DNA of 21,933 nt from positions 1-21,933 of the forward strand of contig CAXNAA020000375.1 of assembly GCA_964200075.2 (NCBI GenBank). Direction: 5' to 3'. The DNA comes from Sphacelaria rigidula (taxonomy: Eukaryota; Phaeophyceae; Sphacelariales). The notes under the pieces were generated by a model. The model saw nothing but the letters and a program-made list of their open reading frames with translations. It was not told the origin of the DNA and did no database searches. Below, one piece after another: positions 9,301-17,329 of the stretch (positions within the stretch are counted from its first letter, which is position 1; each line of letters starts with the position of its first letter). The position numbers were made by a program, and so were the translations under genes.

Positions 9301-9354
9301 AGAGGCCGGTGAGCCCGCTGGGAACACGGGTGCCATCGGCGGCGCCTGTAACTT

Positions 9355-9795
9355 ATGCGACTCCAAGCGCGGACGAGCGCTCCGAAGGTCCAAAGACCAA
9401 GGCATCCCAGACAAGAAAAGAGCAGCAGGTCGGACTGGAGGACCAAGCCTCCTCAAACGGAGATGATCGGGAACAAGGCCGAAATCGCCGAACCACCGGA
9501 GACGCTGGGCGATAACGAAGGATCGAAGCTCGAGAATATGGTCGTGCCGAACGCGGACGATTCTACCCTTGACCAAGAAGCAAAGGAACAGCCCGCGGCA
9601 AAGGAAACGACAAAGGCAATGGAGGAACCACCCAAGGGTGCGGGATGCATGCTGAGCAAGGACAACCTCGCACACAGCCAACAAACGTTCAAGTTGCCGT
9701 TCCCCACGAAGGATGTCAAAAGGGAAAACGCGCCGGAAGTCGGGACGAGTCCGGAGGGTCCAGGTCCACCACGTGGCTTCTATGGGATTCAATGA
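9355..9795 (+). CDS. Intact 146-aa acidic/Lys-rich frame in place of RT/RNase H
   Basis: ATG at 9355, TGA at 9793-9795, uninterrupted, in the same frame as gag. The N-terminal third is basic (Arg/Lys/Gln). The middle is rich in Glu, Lys, Pro and Ala (EPPETLGDNEGSKLEN; KETTKAMEEPPKGAG), and the end is Pro/Gly-rich (PEGPGPPRGFYG). No RT motif such as YVDD or LPQG is present. A short echo of the linker is visible: KGAFCML near 9150 and KGAGCML near 9645, hinting that it may derive from a duplicated or recombined linker region. It could instead be a captured sequence, or noise in a GC-rich low-stop stretch. Function unknown; predicted to be largely disordered. Confidence 0.4.
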   Translation: MRLQARTSAPKVQRPRHPRQEKSSRSDWRTKPPQTEMIGNKAEIAEPPETLGDNEGSKLENMVVPNADDSTLDQEAKEQPAAKETTKAMEEPPKGAGCMLSKDNLAHSQQTFKLPFPTKDVKRENAPEVGTSPEGPGPPRGFYGIQ

Positions 9796-9947
9796 AAATA
9801 TTCGTTTTCCTCGTATCTAGCACGTTGGGTGTGATTACGTTGGGTGTGATTGTATCAGCTCTCTGGGGTTACCGCTGTACGTTCATGGGGGAGTTAGCAG
9901 ATGATGTATTGGACATAGATCTCATACGTAGATTCTCGGGCATATAG
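9792..9947 (+). CDS. 51-aa frame with one membrane helix, overlapping by ATGA
   Basis: ATG at 9792 overlaps the TGA of the preceding frame as ATGA. Residues 3-26 are strongly hydrophobic (IFVFLVSSTLGVITLGVI and onward to ALWGY), enough for one membrane-spanning helix. The remainder is acidic, and the last 17 codons or so lie inside the 3' LTR, ending at TAG 9945. The LTR-encoded tail (DDVLDIDLIRRFSG) is also open at the start of the 5' LTR. No homologue is recognised. It may be the residue of a pol C-terminus or a chance frame. Confidence 0.25.
   Translation: MKIFVFLVSSTLGVITLGVIVSALWGYRCTFMGELADDVLDIDLIRRFSGI
9885..9893 (+). promoter_or_regulatory. Candidate polypurine tract
   Basis: The run GGGGGAG ends just before the 3' LTR homology and would serve as plus-strand primer in reverse transcription. 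It is separated by 3 to 8 bases from the LTR start depending on where the LTR boundary is drawn. Confidence 0.5.
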
Positions 9948-10297
9948 TCAACGAGCCTGGTGGGAACCAGTACGGTTCAGTACAAAGTACCAACAGGAAC
10001 CGTCCGGGAAGCAGTACTGTAGCCAGTGTTCAGTCGAGCCAGAACGGCTCCGCAGCTCCATATTGTAAGCTCTATAGTTGGGGTTGAGGGGTGAGATTTC
10101 AGAGAGAGAAGGTTCAGATAGAGCTGTACACCAGCGGGTGACGTCTGAATGAATAATGAAAAGCACGGCGATGCAGCGTCCCACTCGGGTAGGTCGTCTG
10201 CTCAACCCATCAAGATCTCTCGTGACAGTTGCCTTGCTCCGCTATAAAACGGTGCACTGCGAGGAAGCGCGCCACGGCCACACCAAACACCTCACAA
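9897..10297 (+). repeat. 3' LTR of the copia element
   Basis: Same 401-bp repeat as 6166-6566 with two substitutions. TATA box copy at 10243-10249. The sequence after it (ATACATAAAT) does not repeat the bases before the 5' LTR, so no target-site duplication is seen. Confidence 0.95.
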
Positions 10298-10633
10298 TAC
10301 ATAAATATGACCACCGCGCCCCAGTGGTGTAAATTAAAATGGTACAGTTGTACAACTGACGCCATTAGAGCGGGAAGATCGCGGGTACGATTATCGCCAG
10401 ATGCGTGTCGTTTGGCGTCTTTCTCCTGAAAAAGTCTGGTGATCTAATTTCCGACGTTCAGAACGCGAGGATGTGAGTCGTAAAGTCTAAAAATAACATG
10501 TTTCGGCAAAGTTCATCAGACGATAGTCGACACGGTGCGGGATTGCTGACCCAATCCGCGATACCCAAGTGTGAGGCGTGTACTGGGGCACAGGTGGATT
10601 CATCCTTCGAGACCACGGACTCGTCCCGAGGAA
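10298..10633. other. Gene-less stretch
   Basis: No supported gene. Short minus-strand frames at 10458-10756 run through the SINE and are chance. Confidence 0.45.
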
Positions 10634-10984
10634 GGTGTGTGTGGTAGTATCCCGTCTGTTCTGGACACCAGTCTGCACTTTCCAGTGTATGTGGATGCAC
10701 CAGCCGGGGTCACACAGGAGGAAGGTCAACGCGGGAGTTTTACTTCGTCTTAGCACTCCACCTTCCTTCTGCCGCGCTTCCCTTAATGTTTATCGCAAGC
10801 GGCCCCTATCCCTCATCGACCGTGAAGTCGAAATTTCAACTTTTTGGACTCACGACACACTCGCTCTCCACTGTTGGGCATGGTGTGAGAAAGTATCCCA
10901 GATCGTGTGAATTCACCGAGATTCGAACCCACGTCCCAACCGTCAGAATGTTCCGAGTACCAACTGAGCCACCGAGGCGACCGG
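10634..10984 (-). mobile_element. tRNA-derived SINE, full-length (copy B)
   Basis: Reads from 10984 leftwards. The box A complement CCAACTGAGCCA is at 10960-10971 and the box B complement GATTCGAACC at 10920-10929. The body shares GACGGTTGGG, CCCAACAGTGGAGA and GACTTCACGGTCGA blocks with copies A and C. It also has the internal segment CCTTCCTCCTGTGTGACCCC, shared with copy C and missing in copy A, then a tail around GTGTCCAGAACAGACGGGAT ending in a short ACACAC tract. Divergence from copy C is clearly higher than between A and C over the head, so this looks an older insertion. Confidence 0.8.
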
Positions 10985-11711
10985 CGAGGAGGGGGGGGGG
11001 TTAAAAGTGAGACAAACAAAACAACTGCATGCCGAGATAGGTATTCCGGATTATTGTCAACGGTGTCGTCCGGTGTTTCATTTTCCAGCTTGTCTGAAGT
11101 CTGATCCTGACAGAACTTCCAACATATGCTGCGACTTGTTTCATGTTTTTCTTTCTGCCTTGACAGAGTGTTGCATAGCAGTGTCATAATAGTGCTACAG
11201 CAATCGGTGGTCGTCGCGCTCACCATGCCAGGGGCATAACATTGACTTTATCGTTCAGGCATCTAGTCTACGAGCCCCCGTTCTGCTCAAGGTCCATTGC
11301 AACGCGTATACAGACAACTCATGCTGCTAGGTGATGACTGTCCTATTTTAAAAGGTACATCAGCAACGTGAGGATTGAAACCGCGAGATAAAACCATCTC
11401 AGCGATGGAGCCCTAATTCAGTCGGGTTTCCACTTGTGACAACTGTACTGCGCTGCATACTGCACGGGATGATGCGAGTGATGCTACGATACGGGGAGGG
11501 GAGGGGTTGAGTTTCTTCCACGAAATTCCATCTCAAGTCGTCGTTGAACGCAGTAGCGTTTGTTCGAACGCGCTTGATACAATTGAGACACACTCGTTCG
11601 TACAGTTTGATACCGTTTTCACCTAAATACAAACGCACCGCGAGTAGTTGGGTCGTTTGACACGCGTGTAAACCCCTGTTTGTTGTGGAATCACCTCCCC
11701 CCCCCTGCCCC
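10985..11711. other. Gene-less stretch
   Basis: Begins with a G10 run at 10991-11000, perhaps the flank of SINE copy B. A 121-codon minus-strand frame (11399-11764) has some protein-like composition (GENGIKLYERVCLNC) but overlaps the LINE start and has no recognised domain. A C-rich run at about 11697-11710 marks the left edge of the LINE similarity. Confidence 0.4.
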
Positions 11712-13350
11712 TTGATAATAGCAATAGAAGCAGCAAAGCAAGTAGTCAAGGTGGGGGAAGACACGGTATCGGGATTGGTGTTCGTGGACGATTTCGTGGT
11801 GATATCATGAACACCAGAAGGAATGCAAAAGCATGTAGAGAACCGCCCTAGAATACACTAGGAAATGAAGAATGACAGCAAACGCAAGCACATGCGCGGT
11901 ACTTGTATGTTACGAAGGTAAGAAAAACATGGTAGAGCTCAAATGGAAGTGGGGAAAAGAGGAACTGCCGATCGCAGCCCAGTATACATACCTTGGCATA
12001 GAGGTGAAAAATATGTTTTGGGGCGCACATATGAATAAAGTTATAGAAAAGGATAAGACACAGATTGGAAAGGTGGACGTGATCCTACGAGATTCACGTC
12101 TGGACACCATGACTGAGAGGTGTATTCTGATGAATGGGATTGTATCAAAGTTGGAATACGCAGGAGAAGTGTGGGAGGGGAAAGCGAAGTTGGTGAAGAA
12201 GTTGGAGACAATACAGATGACAGCAGCTAAGAAAGTACTTGGATGCTCAAAAGCGACGAGCAATATGGCATTGAGGGCAAAGTTGGGAATGTACCCGCTC
12301 AAAACAAATAGAGAAATGGAAAAATGTAAGTGGCAATATAACGGAAGGGGCATGACACGAAAGAGGTCACCCGCTATAGTTGATGGGGCTGTATTGAGCG
12401 AAGTTACGGAAGGACAGGCTAGGATAACGTGGGATAGCGTAGTCGAGAAAGTATAAAATGGCATAGGAGGAAACCAAGACGAGATGATGCCCGTAGATGA
12501 GTGTGGTGAGCACAAGACAAAAGTAAGAGACATTATAGAAATGAGGGGAAAAGAAGCGCTAAAACGGAAAGTAGACAAGGAAGGGCAACTGAAGATACAC
12601 AGGGGGTTGAAAGAGAGGATAGGAATGAAAACATATCTGCATGGCCCAATGGACTCCGCCTCAAGAATGAAACTGTAATTTCAGATGGGGGACGTGGACC
12701 TGCCAGGGAGATGGAGAGATATACCAGTAGTCGAGTGGAGAAGGACGTGGATGCACACAATCGCCCCTGTGGCAAGCAATAAAGAATAGAACGCACATAC
12801 TGGCAAAATGTGAACTATACAACGAGGATCGGGAAGTGTTCAAGGGGGAAATGTGGGAGGCAAGCGAAGATGGCACGTGATCGTTTGGTACATTAGACAG
12901 TAGTGAGAAAGTGTTCGCTAAACTAGGAGGTAGGGTGGCCACAGACGGCAAATCAGGAAGGGGATAGGATATGTAAAGGCTTTTGTGTACGTATGCGGGA
13001 AGCGTAATGAGCACCCAAATGTTGGAGGTGTCTCTATAAGGAGTAGGAATGGTGCTGTCTCCAAAGGGATACGCGGTCAATGGTAAATCAAGAAGGCAAT
13101 TCACAAATGAGTACGTGCCCCCCTCCCCCATCGTAGCACGGTAGGAGACGGGAAAACGGACGGTGAAACAGAAAGGGGGTAAGATATGTAAAGGTTTCTG
13201 TGTTATGTATGGAAGAAACGCAGTGAGCGCCCAAATGTTGAAGGTATCTGCATTAGGAGTGGGAACGGTGTCCCGTCTCAAAAAGGACGCGTGGTCAATG
13301 GTCGAACGACTAAGGCAAGCACAAATGAGTACGCCACCTCCTCATCGTAG
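11712..13350 (+). pseudogene. LINE-A: 5'-truncated non-LTR retrotransposon, RT C-terminal half
   Basis: Similarity to a non-LTR reverse transcriptase starts at 11712 (frame reading IEAAKQVVKVGEDTVSG). Motif C follows as F-V-D-D at 11781-11792 (usual form FADD). After a TGA at 11808, a frameshift near 11850 and another TGA where KWR is expected (just before 11872), 11872-12456 is open for 194 codons and carries the YLGIEV block and RT-thumb-like segments (KLEYAGEVWEGKAKL; QMTAAKKVLGCSKAT). A second piece at 12484-12678 has RIGMKTYLHGPMD. Near 12750-12830 a frameshifted zinc motif remains (PCGK, then RTHILAKCE). The catalytic domain upstream of motif C and the endonuclease are absent. The product would be an RNA-directed DNA polymerase that primes on nicked DNA. 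The copy is inactive. Confidence 0.85.
12935..13350 (+). repeat. Tandem duplication of the LINE-A 3' end (215-bp period)
   Basis: Copy 1 (about 12935-13149) and copy 2 (about 13150-13350) share ATATGTAAAGG, GAGC(A/G)CCCAAATGTTG, GTCAATGG, CAAATGAGTACG and CATCGTAGCA in the same order, 215 bases apart. Both translate to the LINE C-terminal sequence around PNVGGVSIRSRNG and PNVEGICIRSGNG, each in a different frame. Divergence is roughly 20%, so the duplication is old or was formed between two LINE copies. Confidence 0.85.
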
Positions 13351-13539
13351 CATCACTCATGCGTTGAGCGCACAGCCATTGTTTTCTAATACTTCACCCA
13401 CCATGACGCTTCGGGCCGAACAATCTTAGCAGGACGCAGCTCACCCTTCATGCGACTTGCCGAAGACACCACGGCGCTTCGCGCTTGGTAATTGAGTGCG
13501 AGCCTGTCCGTCGAAAACCCGGCATGCTCCGTCCCGGGT
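13351..13539. other. Spacer between LINE-A and the dispersed repeat
   Basis: No gene. A small palindromic context (CCCGG...CCGGG) lies at 13518-13538. Confidence 0.35.
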
Positions 13540-13596
13540 TTGTAGGAATGCGAAGTCAATGGTCTTATGACTATGGCATGCATGATCATAAGTACA
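13540..13596 (-). repeat. Dispersed repeat, inverted copy of 21877-21933
   Basis: The plus-strand sequence TTGTAGGAATGCGA to GCATGCATGATCATAAGTAC matches the reverse complement of 21877-21933 at about 49 of 56 positions, including the perfect block GGCATGCATGATCAT. The repeat may extend further left than 13540, but its partner runs off the end of the window. Confidence 0.75.
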
Positions 13597-14404
13597 TCAT
13601 AAGTACACCATGTTGCTATGACCGTGCCTCATTGCTGCGATTTCCTATACACGTCTGTAAAACATGCAACAGCCTTTCTACAGAGCACTTACCCCGTTGG
13701 AGGAGCACCGCCTTTCTCATGGAAACATGTTAAAATAGCTGATCATCCCTGTCGACAAGTAGCACAAATTCCGATACCGACCCAACGGTGTGCCACTGCA
13801 CAACAGATGACGTGTGATGACAAAAAAAGACGCCCCTCCTTTCCTCTATCGTTTCTTGCCTTTGTGCAAAATTACGCTGCTAAGCTTCGCCATCGACTTG
13901 TTTCCTGAAATGGACCCGGACGCCATGGAAAATTTCTATATTCAGAACGTGAGTGAGTTATCCCGAATGGCGGGATTCACCCTTGATCTTGGAGGAACGA
14001 TAGTTGGGTGGAACAGAGCATTGACATGCAGTCTATATTTTTAAGCTGAAATGTGCCTCATGGGTTTGATACGGGGAGGCAGACTGTAGCGCAGGTGGTT
14101 GTCGGTGTCTACTGCACGAACGATTCACATGATATGCAATAGAACCAACTACGAACTCTAAACAGCGTGGCGCACAAGGATAGGGCACACGGCCATCGCC
14201 GAGTACCCACGATCCGATCGTTGTGCGAGCCTGACTGTATGTATCCTTAGACTGTGTACCTTTAGGCTGTACCCTTGGTTGCGAGTACTGTCCAGTCTGG
14301 GCTTTGTGTTCCCAAGCATGTATCATGTTCTTACAGGGTGGTCAACACACAACCTACAGTGGGAACGGCAATCACACTTCGTCCTCACAACATAGACCAA
14401 CAAG
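13597..14404. other. No supported gene; one weak plus-strand frame
   Basis: At 13814-14044 a plus frame reads 76 codons (GTG start; an ATG at 13910 gives MDPDAMENFYIQNVSEL then AGFTLDLGGTIVGW). Its composition is protein-like but it is short, has no recognised domain and is not preceded by a visible gene. Nothing else is supported. Confidence 0.3.
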
Positions 14405-15007
14405 CTACCCATCAGTACCGTAAAAGTGGTAGAGACGGCTGCTACTACCTTTGCTGTATGCGCACGTAAGTGCAGTTCGTGTAGCAGAGCTTGGCGGTGG
14501 AAAGGCCGTACGCAATATCGTCTGCGGCTCGGCGCACCAAGCTAATAATCCGGTCAATTGACTTGGGACATCCCTGCGAGGCACTTCAGCACTGCCGGAG
14601 ACGACGTGTAACCCTCGCTTCTTGATGACAGCGGCGTGTAACTGGTGACATGTACACTCCGCCACGGACAAACTTTGGAAAGAGGGGTGCATCGACCTCA
14701 ATGCTAACGACCGAACAGATGACATCGAAACGTCGACCGGAACAAAACACGAGCGTCAAGAACACCATCGTTATGAAAGTAGTATATGGTGCTCTGGAGC
14801 AGATTCTGACAAAAGCGGTGTAAAGGTGTAAACGGGTACGTCTATCTTGTGACCACGTCTATCAATACAATGCATTACATTACAGAGTACAATACGTTCG
14901 TAAACGATCATTTTCTGTTGAGGTGTGACGACGATAAACCAATGAGATGAACCGCGCATAGATGCAATCCAGCCGGACGCCAAACATCCCACACGGTCGG
15001 GAACCAT
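14405..15007 (-). pseudogene. Coding-like minus-strand frame of unknown function, two stops
   Basis: One minus-strand frame runs from 15007 to 14405 (about 200 codons) with stops only at 14771-14773 (TAA) and 14756-14758 (TGA), five codons apart. The first part (78 codons) includes SHWFIVVTPQQKMIVYER and HCIDRRGHKIDVPVYTF. The second (from 14725) includes LSVAECTCHQLHAAVIKK and LLAWCAEPQTILRTAF. No family is recognised. It may be a decayed gene, or two chance frames. Overlapping frames in other phases here (14880-15143, 14908-15123) are considered shadows. Confidence 0.25.
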
Positions 15008-15413
15008 CGCCAGTGATGGCCAACACTGTGTGTTGCCATGAGAACATTAATGCTGCATGCCGATGATTCGTTTTCACTAGCGGTGGGTGTGCATCGATGT
15101 GAAGAGGCTGCATGCAGTGCCAAGGTCGCGGCTGATATCGCAACTTTGTTGGTTCAACACGGTATTTACGTGCAACTGCGGTTCGCCATTTCCCTAATTT
15201 GTCAAACGGGCATCATTTTACACATTTCATGCCAACCGCCGCCGACGCGCGGCAATCAACAAAAGCGACGGACAAGCAAGTAAGATGATTTAACATGTTG
15301 TGATTGTTGATTGTGGGACATGCGTATGACTAAATATGACCGAACTTCTCCTTGTGACATCAGGTGTCGCGCAATCAACGCAAAAGATTTCACGCTAACT
15401 CGATCGTCTATCA

Positions 15414-16162
15414 ATGCTAATTCCTCCTTCAATACTCGATCAGGTAGAGCGGCAGCAGCAAGCAAGAAACGCCCTTTTCTCCAGTTTAGATCGTGAGGCG
15501 GAGGAGGGCACATCTGATTCCGCCGCACTAGCGCCTGACTTGATGACCAACAACGCAAATCATCTGCTTCGATTAGCGCAAGATCGTGAGCGTCTGATTT
15601 TGAAACACCGTATACTTTCACGAAAGTGTACCCTGCCACAGAGGAAGCGTACTCTCTTGCGAATGCGAATGCGAATTGTTTTGCTCTCTTGTTTACGAGC
15701 ACATACAAGATTGATGTTCTTCATACCACCTTCATATACTGTGTTTTTTTGCGGAAGTACCGTTGTGCGTGCTGTGGTTGTACGCTCACACGGACCACAC
15801 TGAGGACGGCGCTATACATCCGGACTGTTTCTCCCGTCGCTAACAAATGGTCGATCACACCTTGGCCACGTTGCTCTGACCGTCGCGTGTTGACGTTCCG
15901 TTGCACGGTACATGTATCTGGCGACTTCGCAACTGTTTATTTCTCGGTTAACCCTCTTATCAAACGATGCACGTTCGTTGAACTGATTTCGTATTTCGGT
16001 TTCGAAAATATGGCCCGGCGGACACGTACGTGCATGGCCTGTGCGGACAGCAAGCACATGGACATTCGACCGTCGTGCGACTGCAAATGCTATTATTCTG
16101 ATGCTTCATGTTTCGAGCACACATCGCCTATGACTCGTTTTTGGAAGAGCATAGGTACATAA
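15414..16162 (+). pseudogene. Decayed gene of unknown function with Cys-rich C-terminal part
   Basis: Two plus-strand frames appear to be one broken gene. The first (ATG 15414, sense to about 15600) is helical and charged (LDQVERQQQARNALFS; NNANHLLRLAQDRERL), possibly a coiled coil. A one-base shift near 15590 leads into a frame open from 15591 to TAA 16160, about 190 codons. This has CACCGC near 15770, then C-X2-C (TCMAC), a CDCKC cluster and a final Cys-His pair (SCFEH) at 16030-16125. The spacing could bind zinc, but it fits no family that I recognise. The last codons run into the ATAGGTAC repeat, so the true C-terminus may be lost. The opposite strand also has frames here (15256-15708, 15812-16057), which weakens the case. 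Confidence 0.35.
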
Positions 16163-16214
16163 GTACATAGGTACATAGGTACACAGGTACATAGGTACAT
16201 AGATACATAGGTAC
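16151..16214. repeat. ATAGGTAC octamer tandem repeat
   Basis: Eight units of ATAGGTAC with single-base variants (ATAAGTAC, ACAGGTAC, ATAGATAC). It truncates or replaces the end of the preceding open frame. Confidence 0.95.
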
Positions 16215-16288
16215 ATTGAGACTCGCGACAGTTCAGTGGACCCATACCAATACTTTCTCCATGTGTTTGATGTCAAGCAGTACCAAAC

Positions 16289-16513
16289 ATGGAGGAGGAC
16301 GCGCTCGAGATGGAAGCATATGCTGAACTCGACCGTCGTTGGGAGCAAAGCTACGGTGGCCAGATTGCGGTACTCGGTAGCAGCGAACTTGAGGTGAATA
16401 TACCCCATACAGTATTGTCGGGGAGTATGCGTCTCGGTCAGTCAGCGCCATGTGTTATATTTTACGTCAAAAGAGGGAATCATACTTTGAGTTCATGTCC
16501 ACCTTTGGAATGA
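16289..16513 (+). CDS. Hypothetical 74-aa frame, unknown
   Basis: ATG at 16289, TGA at 16511. It starts acidic (MEEDALEMEAYAELDRRW) and then becomes mixed (QIAVLGSSELEVNIPHTV). The codons upstream in frame end at a stop only six codons before the ATG. No domain, signal peptide or membrane helix is seen. The minus strand also has an open frame here (16233-16451), so coding status is uncertain. Confidence 0.22.
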   Translation: MEEDALEMEAYAELDRRWEQSYGGQIAVLGSSELEVNIPHTVLSGSMRLGQSAPCVIFYVKRGNHTLSSCPPLE

Positions 16514-16973
16514 CCGGCCAGCACAACTCATTAGATGAGAGACCTTTGATTTTAACAATAAATAGGTCGTGTTCGCGCTGTTAAAGTAGTTGTCTTCTAC
16601 ACCCTACCCGAGCATGTCACCCCAAGGGCTGACACATACAACTGGCATAGGTGAACAACCGGTAAATTGATACCTCGAGTCGTCTGTTGCAACCCTTCAC
16701 GCTCTGATGGGGTCGTCAACGTGTATGATCAACATTGATCTGTTGTGCACATACATTGTATATACCGGAGAGCATCGCAATAACTTCCTGGTATGTTACA
16801 TACATCCTCTCAACCCCAGCAGGGCGTATGGGGTTTCAATACGCATCCCAAGCTACTACTCTAGCCACCTGTGCAGGCCCCAAGATGTCGGTAAATCCCA
16901 AAGGTTCAGCGGGAGCAGCAGGCGCGAGGGGTGTACTCATGACAAGCCCAGGAGGGGGTTGAGGGAGGAACAC
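16514..16973. other. Gene-less stretch
   Basis: Two overlapping plus-strand frames (16707-16979, 16735-16962) share the bases and neither has a recognisable domain. No repeat found. Confidence 0.35.
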
Positions 16974-17300
16974 TTATGATCTCATTTTGATACACGTGGC
17001 AACTGGCACTCCATGCACCCAGTATTTTTCAGCTTGTCGGTCAAAGTTGACTGACAGCAGGGTGAATCGGTACACGTTGGGGCGGGTATCGTAACGTGTC
17101 GGTCGTGCACAATCACGCAACCTCCGTCGCATGAAGTTGAGCAACACCATATTTCTCACTTCTACATGATTGATGTTCGAACACACCACATAGAAATATT
17201 TCCGTGGCACGGCACAAAGGAACGGCTGCGGTTTGAAAAACATTTCACCAACAAGGAGGCTCTTGACTAGATTTCCCAGGAGCCATCGCCGGAACTTCAC
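16974..17300 (-). CDS. Hypothetical 108-aa basic frame, unknown
   Basis: Minus-strand frame ending at 16974. The annotated start is a GTG at 17300; upstream the frame remains open into the SINE head at 17330, so the natural start is not visible and may have been displaced by the SINE. It is rich in Arg, Lys, Phe and Tyr (MKFRRWLLGN if GTG-initiated; FLCAVPRKYFYVVCSN; LLNFMRRRLRDC; FDRQAEKYW), which looks more protein-like than most frames nearby. No family is recognised. Confidence 0.3.
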   Translation of the reverse strand: MKFRRWLLGNLVKSLLVGEMFFKPQPFLCAVPRKYFYVVCSNINHVEVRNMVLLNFMRRRLRDCARPTRYDTRPNVYRFTLLSVNFDRQAEKYWVHGVPVATCIKMRS

Positions 17301-17329
17301 AATCCGTGTTTTTGCCGAGCACTCGACAG

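Larger units (their letters stand above)
6166..10297 (+). mobile_element. Ty1/copia-type LTR retrotransposon, non-autonomous
   Basis: Two 401-bp direct repeats bound the element. Between them, in a single frame from 6595, lie gag with a CCHC knuckle, an aspartic protease with DSGA, a GAG-pre-integrase region, and an integrase with D, D, E. Protease and integrase preceding the reverse transcriptase position is the Ty1/copia (Pseudoviridae) gene order. Only the first residues of reverse transcriptase remain (about 9197-9290); RT motifs and RNase H are absent, so at 4.1 kb the element is shorter than the usual 5-6 kb. The polyprotein frame has seven nonsense codons (6832, 6934, 7051, 7261, 7918, 8788, 8791) but no visible frameshift until about 9170. 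The nearly identical LTRs show that insertion is recent, so the copy must have been mobilised by proteins supplied in trans. No matching target-site duplication was found. Confidence 0.93.

Noticed and set aside
9292-9792. 166-codon minus-strand frame rich in Arg, Leu and Phe
   Set aside because: Antisense to the acidic frame at 9355-9795. Long antisense frames are expected opposite Glu/Lys/Pro-rich GC-rich sequence. It cannot be fully excluded.
9948-10205. 85-codon minus-strand frame identical to the one at 6217-6474
   Set aside because: The two are identical because they lie in the two LTRs, which are not coding on that strand.
11261-11280. GCATCTAGTCTACGAGCC, close to GCATATAGTCAACGAGCC of the LTR
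   Set aside because: About 17 of 19 bases match but similarity does not extend to either side; too short to call an LTR remnant.
11360-11412. tRNA-like box B (GGTTTCAATCC) and a weak box A on the minus strand
   Set aside because: The boxes are only about 15 bases apart and no cloverleaf can be drawn, so it is not a tRNA or SINE head.
11910-12578. 222-codon minus-strand frame, among the longest in the window
   Set aside because: It lies opposite the LINE-A reverse transcriptase frame, whose plus-strand sense is clear; it is a shadow.
12661-13281. 206-codon minus-strand frame
   Set aside because: It covers the duplicated LINE-A 3' end on the opposite strand and is low in expected coding features.
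15256-15708. 150-codon minus-strand frame
   Set aside because: It competes with the plus-strand frame at 15414-15600, has no recognised domain and no supporting neighbour; coding strand is uncertain and I favoured plus.
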